Shown here piece by piece: positions 58,499 to 64,000 of a stretch of 64,000 nt of DNA. Where the stretch lies: positions 471,418-535,417 of the forward strand of contig NZ_CP050253.1 of the NCBI RefSeq assembly GCF_011745665.1, given 5' to 3'. How positions within the stretch are numbered: the first letter of the stretch is position 1; each line of letters begins with the position of its first letter. The notes under the pieces were generated by a model that worked only from the letters and a program-made list of their open reading frames with translations, was not told where the DNA came from and searched no databases. The DNA comes from Zophobihabitans entericus. GTDB lineage: Bacteria; Pseudomonadota; Gammaproteobacteria; Enterobacterales; Orbaceae. The translations under genes and the position numbers were made by a program.

Positions 58499-59500
58499 AT
58501 GGCATCTTGGAATATCGCAATTGTTGGAGCATCAACTCTGGTTGGTGAAGCGATGGTTGAACTCCTGCAGGAAAGAGGATTTCCTGTTGAACAACTATTT
58601 TTATTAGATAGTGATGAAGGAGAAGGGGAATTTGTTCGGTTTAATGGTAAAAATCTGACGATTGAATCAATATCTGATTTTGACTGGTCATCGGCTAATC
58701 TGGCGTTTTTTGTTGGTGGTAATGAGCTTTCATCTCAGTACGCGGAGCAGGCAGCAAGTTCTGGTTGTCTGGTAATAGATTCCAGTAGCCATTTTGCGGA
58801 TAACCCAAATATTCCGCTGGTTGTACCTTATATTAATAATGATGTACTGAGTGATTACCGTAATCACAATATTATCTCGATCGCCAGCGGGATTGTAACG
58901 CAGTTACTACGTGCGGTGTTTGCAGTGGCTCAGCCACATGAAATTACTCAGCTATCAGTCAGTAATTTAATCCCAGCTTCATTTTATGGTAAAGCCGGCG
59001 TTGATGAGCTGGCAGGACAAAGTGCGAGGCTATTAAATGGCCTGGCGGTTGAAAATGATCTGTTTACTAAACAGCTGGCATTTAATTTACTGCCTGCTTT
59101 TGAACAACCGGCTTATTTTATTAGTGAACAGGATATTGTTGATCAATGTCGTCGTGTTCTTGGTGATTATCAGTTGCCAGTCTCTGTTGACTCAGTGAAT
59201 GTTCCGGTATTTTATGGTTTAGCACAAACCGTACGTATTATGACAACCTACCCAATTATGATTGATGATCTGGAACAACGGATTCCTGATAATTACTCAA
59301 TTATGCTGGCTGAGAAAGATGATTATCCAACACCTGTGACAGAGCTGGACTCTTCATTAACACTTAAAATTGGTGATGTTCGCTATAGCTACGGAGTGCC
59401 GGAGCAACTACAGCTTTGGACTGTCTCTGATAATATTCGTTATTTAGGGGCGTTAATGGCAATTGAAGCTGCTGAATTATTGATTAATGAATATCTATAG
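58499..59500 (+). CDS. usg: USG-1 protein, aspartate-semialdehyde dehydrogenase homologue
   Basis: Cytosolic protein of unknown function, 333 residues (337 in E. coli Usg). It has the ASD fold: an NAD(P)-binding start IAIVGASTLVGEAMVELLQE, then FVGGNELSSQYAEQAA and VIDSSSHFADNP. The position of the catalytic cysteine (NCST in true Asd) reads ASGIVTQ, and no cysteine is available there, so dehydrogenase activity is unlikely. It is 10 bp upstream of truA, the order seen in E. coli (usg-truA). An accessory or structural role is possible; I cannot say which. Confidence 0.88.
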   Translation: MASWNIAIVGASTLVGEAMVELLQERGFPVEQLFLLDSDEGEGEFVRFNGKNLTIESISDFDWSSANLAFFVGGNELSSQYAEQAASSGCLVIDSSSHFADNPNIPLVVPYINNDVLSDYRNHNIISIASGIVTQLLRAVFAVAQPHEITQLSVSNLIPASFYGKAGVDELAGQSARLLNGLAVENDLFTKQLAFNLLPAFEQPAYFISEQDIVDQCRRVLGDYQLPVSVDSVNVPVFYGLAQTVRIMTTYPIMIDDLEQRIPDNYSIMLAEKDDYPTPVTELDSSLTLKIGDVRYSYGVPEQLQLWTVSDNIRYLGALMAIEAAELLINEYL

Positions 59501-59509
59501 AGTGTTTTT

Positions 59510-60301
59510 GTGAAGATTGCACTGGGAATTGAGTACGACGGTAGCCGTTTTTTTGGCTGGCAAAGACAGCAGGAAGTAGTTTCAGTACAGGCTGCGCTTG
59601 AAAAAGCCTTGAGTCAGGTGGCGAATGAGCCTATAGAGGTCTTTTGTGCGGGCAGAACAGATGCGGGAGTACATGCAACTGGTCAGGTGGTTCATTTTGA
59701 AACAAATGCTCCCCGGGCTGACGTAGCCTGGACTTTGGGTGTAAATGCTAATTTACCTGATAGTGTGGCTGTGCGCTGGAGCACAGAAGTCAGCGATGAC
59801 TTTCATGCCAGATTTAGCGCTACGGCAAGACGTTATCGTTATGTTATTTGTAATCAGAAATATCGCCCAGCTATTTTAAGTCAGGGGATGTCACATTATT
59901 ATCATCCCTTAGATGAACAAAAAATGCATCAGGCTGCACAGTATTTGCTGGGGGAAAATGATTTTACCTCTTTTCGGGCTTCTCAGTGTCAGTCTAAAAC
60001 GCCATGGCGCAATATTCACCATATTAAGGTAACCAGACAAAATCAGTATGTTGTGGTCGATATTAAGGCAAACGCTTTTGTACATCATATGGTACGTAAT
60101 ATTGTCGGCAGTCTGCTTGAAGTTGGCTATGGTAATAAGCCTGAGTCATGGATTGCTGAGTTACTGGCGGCTAAAGATAGAACACTGGCGGCAGCTACTG
60201 CAAAAGCAGAAGGACTTTATCTGGTTAAGGTGGATTATCCGGAAAAATTTGCTTTACCTGATTGTGTTTTAGGACCATTATTCATTCAGGATATGGCATG
60301 A
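59510..60301 (+). CDS. truA: tRNA pseudouridine(38-40) synthase
   Basis: Makes pseudouridine at positions 38-40 of the tRNA anticodon stem. 263 residues (270 in E. coli), GTG start. Catalytic Asp in the conserved [15 protein letters not shown] (about residues 46-60), the N-terminal [27 protein letters not shown] near 107 and [17 protein letters not shown] near 190. It lies 10 bp after usg. dedA, usually next, is absent; accD follows after 138 bp with its own likely promoter. Confidence 0.96.
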   Translation: MKIALGIEYDGSRFFGWQRQQEVVSVQAALEKALSQVANEPIEVFCAGRTDAGVHATGQVVHFETNAPRADVAWTLGVNANLPDSVAVRWSTEVSDDFHARFSATARRYRYVICNQKYRPAILSQGMSHYYHPLDEQKMHQAAQYLLGENDFTSFRASQCQSKTPWRNIHHIKVTRQNQYVVVDIKANAFVHHMVRNIVGSLLEVGYGNKPESWIAELLAAKDRTLAAATAKAEGLYLVKVDYPEKFALPDCVLGPLFIQDMA

Positions 60302-60376
60302 TTTGATAAAAATCATTTATTAATCAAATTGTTATTAAATTAATTGAGAAATGGCCTGAAAGAAAAGAACAAATAG

Positions 60377-60405
60377 TTAAGTATTCATGGAAAATAATAT
60401 ACAAT
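60377..60405 (+). promoter_or_regulatory. Probable accD promoter
   Basis: -10 TACAAT (60400-60405) with a weak -35 TTAAGT 17 bp upstream (60377-60382). It lies about 35 bp before accD, in the gap where dedA is missing. Confidence 0.42.
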
Positions 60406-60439
60406 AGCGCAAGTCAATAGAGGCGATAAAAGGTTAACA

Positions 60440-61339
60440 ATGAGCTGGATTGAGAAAATTTTAAATAAAAATACCATTTCTGCTGATCATAAAGCCAACA
60501 TCCCGGGTGGTGTCTGGACTAAGTGTGACGGCTGTGGACAAGTTATTTATCAGGCGGAACTTGAGCGTAATTTAGATGTATGTCCAAAATGTGACCATCA
60601 TATGCGTATTCCTGCCCGAGTTCGTTTATACCGTTTCCTTGATGACGGTTCAGAAGTTGAACTGGGCACGGATTTAGAACCAAAAGATATCTTAAAATTT
60701 AAAGATGCTAAAAAATATAAAGATCGCTTAACCGCAGCGCAGAAAGAGACGCGTGAAAAAGACGCGATGATTGCGATGCAAGGTACACTACATAATATTC
60801 CTGTGATTGCTGTTGCATTTGAATTCTCCTTTATAGGTGGTTCAATGGGATCGGTTGTTGGTGCGATGTTTGCGCGTGCAGCAGAAAAAGCAATTGAAGA
60901 AAAACGTGCATTAATTTGTTTCTCTGCCAGTGGTGGAGCGCGTATGCAAGAAGCGTTATTCTCTCTAATGCAAATGGCTAAAACTAGTGCGGTACTGGCT
61001 AAAATGCAAGATGCAGGCTTGCCGTATATTTCTGTTATGACGGACCCGACACTGGGTGGCGTATCAGCAAGTTTAGCAACGCTAGGTGATTTAAATATTG
61101 CAGAGCCTAAAGCACTGATCGGTTTTGCTGGTCCGCGCGTTATTGAACAAACAGTTAGAGAGAAGCTACCTGAAGGCTTCCAAAGTAGTGAATTCTTACT
61201 TGAGAAAGGTGCTATCGATATGATTGTGCATCGTAAAGAGTTAAGACCACGTATTGCAGCTATTCTCGCAAAACTCATGAATTTACCTGATCCATTTATG
61301 GAAGAGACTGCAGCAGAGAGCGAATCTCTTGACGGCTAA
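60440..61339 (+). CDS. accD: Acetyl-CoA carboxylase carboxyltransferase beta subunit
   Basis: Transfers carboxyl from biotin to acetyl-CoA to make malonyl-CoA, with AccA. 299 residues (304 in E. coli). N-terminal C4 zinc finger: C29, C32, C48, C51 (KCDGCG, CPKCD), which binds DNA/mRNA in E. coli. Crotonase-type core: [20 protein letters not shown] (about 115-134), [20 protein letters not shown], and [15 protein letters not shown] near 206. folC follows 13 bp later; the accD-folC-dedD-cvpA-purF order is conserved. Confidence 0.97.
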   Translation: MSWIEKILNKNTISADHKANIPGGVWTKCDGCGQVIYQAELERNLDVCPKCDHHMRIPARVRLYRFLDDGSEVELGTDLEPKDILKFKDAKKYKDRLTAAQKETREKDAMIAMQGTLHNIPVIAVAFEFSFIGGSMGSVVGAMFARAAEKAIEEKRALICFSASGGARMQEALFSLMQMAKTSAVLAKMQDAGLPYISVMTDPTLGGVSASLATLGDLNIAEPKALIGFAGPRVIEQTVREKLPEGFQSSEFLLEKGAIDMIVHRKELRPRIAAILAKLMNLPDPFMEETAAESESLDG

Positions 61340-61352
61340 ATGTTAGAACACT

Positions 61353-62645
61353 ATGTCAGTAGATGAAATAATTAAACCAAATGCCATGTCGACACTCTCA
61401 ACATGGCTTTGTTATTTAGAGCATATCCATACTCAAACAATTGAACTTGGGCTAACCCGGGCAAAATTGGTTGCAGACCGACTCAGCATTAATAAACCTG
61501 CCCCTTATGTGTTTACCGTCGCTGGAACGAATGGGAAAGGGACAACGTGCCACACGCTTGAAATGATCTTAATGGCTGCAGGTTATAAAGTTGGTGTATA
61601 TAGTTCTCCGCATTTGATTCGTTATACTGAGCGTGTACGGATACAAAATAAAGAGGTTGCTGAAGCTGAGCATGTAAAAACATTTGCTGAGATTGAAAAA
61701 GCCCGTGGCGATACATCTTTGACCTATTTCGAATTTAGTACTTTATCGGCACTGTTATTATTTAAACAAGCAAATGTTGATGTGGCTATTTTAGAAGTTG
61801 GTTTAGGCGGCCGTTTAGATGCAACTAATATCGTGGATTCTGATGTGGCTGTTGTTACTTCCATCGCGCTTGATCATACTGACTGGCTTGGCGATAACCG
61901 GGAAAGTATTGGCCGGGAAAAGGCCGGCATTTTCCGTGCAGGTTGTCCGGCTGTTGTTGGTGAGCCAGATATGCCAATGTCTATTGCTAATTATGCAAAG
62001 CAGCTAGGAGCTCTGCTTTATCCATGTAAACCAAATTCGGCAGGCGTCTGGAGTTACCAGTTAGAGTCAGAGAGTAGCTGGAGTTTTACAGCACCTAAGC
62101 AGCAATATCAGCATCTTCCTGTTCCTACTGTTCCAGTGATGAATGCAGCAACAGCACTGGCTGCTTTAAGTTATTCAAGTCTCACTGTACCAAGAGAAGC
62201 AATTGATGCCGGATTACGTAATGCCAGATTGCCGGGACGTTTTCAGATTATTCAGCAAAAACCATGGCTTATTTTGGATGTGGCACATAATCCGCATGCC
62301 GCGATTTATTTAAATTCTCAATTAGATAAGATGTGTAAAAACCATTCTGTTGGAAAAGTAAGAATGGTGATTGGTATGTTGAAGGATAAAGATATCGCTT
62401 CCACGCTGAGTCACTTACAGGCAGATAAATGGTATTGTGCTTCACTTTACGGACCAAGAGGAGCGTCTGCAGAGCAGCTAACAAAATATTTAGCAGACAA
62501 AAAGGCTGATTTACAGGCTTTCTCTTCTGTTGTTGATGCGTGGCAATGTGCTATGCAAGAAGCACAGGATGATGATATTGTAGTCGTTTGTGGGTCGTTT
62601 CATACTGTTGCTGACGTAATGAGTCATTTAAATCATGAAGAATAA
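61353..62645 (+). CDS. folC: Dihydrofolate synthase / folylpolyglutamate synthase
   Basis: Mur-ligase-like enzyme adding glutamate to dihydropteroate and extending the folate polyglutamate tail. 430 residues (422 in E. coli). P-loop VAGTNGKGTTCHTLE near 56, FEFSTLSALLLF near 126, LEVGLGGRLDATNIVD near 146 and DHTDWLGDNRESIGREKAGI near 173. The C-terminal domain includes LDVAHNPHA near 308. Its last 11 bases overlap the start of dedD, implying translational coupling. Confidence 0.95.
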   Translation: MSVDEIIKPNAMSTLSTWLCYLEHIHTQTIELGLTRAKLVADRLSINKPAPYVFTVAGTNGKGTTCHTLEMILMAAGYKVGVYSSPHLIRYTERVRIQNKEVAEAEHVKTFAEIEKARGDTSLTYFEFSTLSALLLFKQANVDVAILEVGLGGRLDATNIVDSDVAVVTSIALDHTDWLGDNRESIGREKAGIFRAGCPAVVGEPDMPMSIANYAKQLGALLYPCKPNSAGVWSYQLESESSWSFTAPKQQYQHLPVPTVPVMNAATALAALSYSSLTVPREAIDAGLRNARLPGRFQIIQQKPWLILDVAHNPHAAIYLNSQLDKMCKNHSVGKVRMVIGMLKDKDIASTLSHLQADKWYCASLYGPRGASAEQLTKYLADKKADLQAFSSVVDAWQCAMQEAQDDDIVVVCGSFHTVADVMSHLNHEE

Positions 62646-63228
62646 AACGCGTAATCAATTAATTGGATTAATTACAGTTATCCTGCTGGCGATAATTTTC
62701 TATCCTTATATTATTAAAAATAAAAAAGAATTTAATGAATCAACTATCCCGCTGGTTAATACCGAATTACCGGGTGATATCATCGTTGATGATACTCAGA
62801 TTTCTATCTTACCAGATGAAATTGTAGGTACAGATACCACAACAGATAATCAGTCTGATGATATTCAGGATATCATTAACCGTGTGACGGTAGAATCGAC
62901 GACAGTACAGATACCAAATTCTGGTTCGTCGGCTGCATCAGCTACAACATCAGGAACTACAACAAGTACAGCGATTACTCCAACGGCAACTAATGACAAG
63001 GGTTATAGTATTCAGCTTGCTGCATTAAAAAACCGCCAAAAGATAGAAGAATTGGTCGCGATGTTACGTCTGCATAATTATGATGTATACACTGATCCTG
63101 CTGTACCAAAACAAGATCAGATTATTCGCTTACTGGTCGGACCTTATCCATCTAAAGAGCAGGCTGAGCTTGTTTCCTTAGATTTAAAGAATTTAACTAA
63201 ATTAAATGGATTTATTGTTTCTAAATAG
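62635..63228 (+). CDS. dedD: SPOR-domain cell-division protein DedD
   Basis: Bitopic inner-membrane protein recruited to the septum by its SPOR domain. 197 residues (220 in E. coli). A short cytosolic start is followed by a membrane helix (about 7-26, LIGLITVILLAIIFYPYII), a periplasmic Thr/Ser/Ala-rich linker (about 80-120) and the SPOR domain (about 122-195; GYSIQLAALKNRQKIEELVA to LNGFIVSK). The gene starts inside the end of folC. It is the second SPOR protein in the window, with DamX. Confidence 0.92.
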   Translation: MKNKTRNQLIGLITVILLAIIFYPYIIKNKKEFNESTIPLVNTELPGDIIVDDTQISILPDEIVGTDTTTDNQSDDIQDIINRVTVESTTVQIPNSGSSAASATTSGTTTSTAITPTATNDKGYSIQLAALKNRQKIEELVAMLRLHNYDVYTDPAVPKQDQIIRLLVGPYPSKEQAELVSLDLKNLTKLNGFIVSK

Positions 63229-63240
63229 GAATAGACAGAT

Positions 63241-63732
63241 ATGATGAACTGGATTGATTATGCCATTATTGGGGTGATTGTATTTTCTGCGATTGTGAGC
63301 ATTATTCGCGGCTTTGTTAAAGAAGCCCTATCTCTCATAACCTGGATATGTGCATTTTTTGTTGCGAGTAAGTTCTATTTCTATATTACTGATTATTTAA
63401 CTTATTTTCAGGATGAGTTTGTCCGTAATGCGGTGGCGATTGGCATTTTATTTATCGCGACATTGCTTGTTGGTGCAATTGTTAACTATATTATTGGTGA
63501 ACTTGTTCATCGTACAGGACTCTCTGGTACTGATCGGGTTCTTGGTGTGTGTTTTGGTGTGTTGCGTGGTGTGCTTATCGTCGCGGCTATTCTGTTTTTT
63601 GTGGATACGTTTACACCATTATCAAAGAATAGTGACTGGGAAGAGTCAGTTTTAATTCCACATTTCCATTATATTGTGCGCTGGTTCTTTGACTATTTAC
63701 AAAGTACATCTTCTTTCTTATTGCCAGCTTAA
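63241..63732 (+). CDS. cvpA: Colicin V production family protein CvpA
   Basis: Inner-membrane protein of 163 residues (162 in E. coli) with four predicted membrane helices (about 5-25, 28-50, 63-85, 98-120). Seen: DYAIIGVIVFSAIVSIIRGF, ALSLITWICAFFVAS, and GLSGTDRVLGVCFGVLRGVLI, the family's conserved loop-helix. The precise role is unknown. In other enterobacteria it affects envelope and bile-salt tolerance. The gene lies directly upstream of purF (18 bp), with which it is classically co-transcribed. Confidence 0.94.
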   Translation: MMNWIDYAIIGVIVFSAIVSIIRGFVKEALSLITWICAFFVASKFYFYITDYLTYFQDEFVRNAVAIGILFIATLLVGAIVNYIIGELVHRTGLSGTDRVLGVCFGVLRGVLIVAAILFFVDTFTPLSKNSDWEESVLIPHFHYIVRWFFDYLQSTSSFLLPA

Positions 63733-63750
63733 ATCATTTGAGGTGAACCT

Positions 63751-64000
63751 ATGTGCGGTGTTGTTGGGATAGTAGGACGTAGTTCTGTTAATCAGGCAAT
63801 TTATGATGCCTTAACTGTTTTACAACATCGTGGGCAGGATGCAGCCGGTATTGTCACAATTGATGAAGAAAACCATTTTAAGCTCAGAAAATCAAATGGC
63901 TTAGTCAAAGATGTATTTTTAGAACATCATATGCAGCGTCTGCAAGGGAATATGGGTATCGGCCATGTTCGTTACCCAACAGCAGGTAGTCCGAGTGTGT
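63751..64000 (+). CDS. purF: Amidophosphoribosyltransferase, 5' part only
   Basis: First step of de novo purine synthesis: glutamine + PRPP to phosphoribosylamine. Only about 83 codons are in the window; the rest lies beyond the right edge. The start is the ATG at 63751 after [17 protein letters not shown] places the N-terminal nucleophile cysteine right after Met, as needed for the Ntn glutamine amidotransferase domain. [14 protein letters not shown] and [11 protein letters not shown] are further family motifs. Downstream of cvpA, as in E. coli. Confidence 0.95.
   Translation, partial: MCGVVGIVGRSSVNQAIYDALTVLQHRGQDAAGIVTIDEENHFKLRKSNGLVKDVFLEHHMQRLQGNMGIGHVRYPTAGSPSV

Noticed and set aside
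60598..61278. A 226-codon minus-strand frame opposite accD.
   Set aside because: Antisense shadow of a well-conserved gene with an intact zinc finger and carboxyltransferase core; no independent start signal.

Overview
The window is a stretch of AT-rich gammaproteobacterial core chromosome. Nearly every protein reads as a close relative of an Enterobacteriaceae protein (GarD, GudD, Crp, RpoB/C, BamA, ClpX, Lon), but the gene order is broken at many points where Escherichia coli is continuous. Low GC, a D-glucarate/D-galactarate cluster and thiamine salvage with no synthesis genes alongside fit a gut-associated member of the Orbaceae (Gilliamella, Frischella, Orbus). That placement is inference from protein similarity and composition. 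I saw no rRNA or tRNA gene, prophage, transposase, CRISPR array or defence system.

Layout. 1-3.4 kb: start of an fsa-type aldolase gene with a perfect CRP site, then purH-purD. 3.6-12.8 kb: a complete D-glucarate/D-galactarate catabolic locus, gudP-gudX-gudD-garL-garR-garK on the minus strand with garD divergent. It would carry both sugar acids to 2-phosphoglycerate and pyruvate. 12.8-16.5 kb: yheS (ABC-F) between palindromic repeats, and a DUF481 outer-membrane protein. 16.7-24 kb, minus strand: aroK-damX-dam-rpe-gph-trpS-trkA (aroB absent) and gutQ. 24.1-28 kb: TPP-riboswitch-controlled thiM-thiE-thiD, then ubiD. 28.3-29.8 kb: proP.

30.3-41.5 kb: rplK-rplA-rplJ-rplL-rpoB-rpoC with its promoter, L1 and L10 leader regulators, the rplL-rpoB attenuator and a strong final terminator. 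41.6-42.6 kb: yheU and crp. 42.8-49.7 kb: the envelope cluster uppS-cdsA-rseP-bamA-skp-lpxD. 49.9-58.4 kb: the protein quality-control set tig-clpP-clpX-lon-ppiD plus a ComEA-like protein (hupB absent). 58.5-64 kb: usg-truA-accD-folC-dedD-cvpA-purF (dedA absent; purF runs off the end).

The least ordinary content is intergenic. One family consists of GC-rich palindromic units: an end hairpin, a spacer of about 42 bp and a 73-nt hairpin. They occur as an inverted pair, a single unit with a lone end, a truncated unit and a solo end. Paired base changes in the stems conserve the hairpin, and the arrangement resembles BIMEs. A second family is an AT-rich hairpin built on AAATCAAAGGGTTAT with a conserved flank beyond the stem. 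I do not recognise either as a named family.
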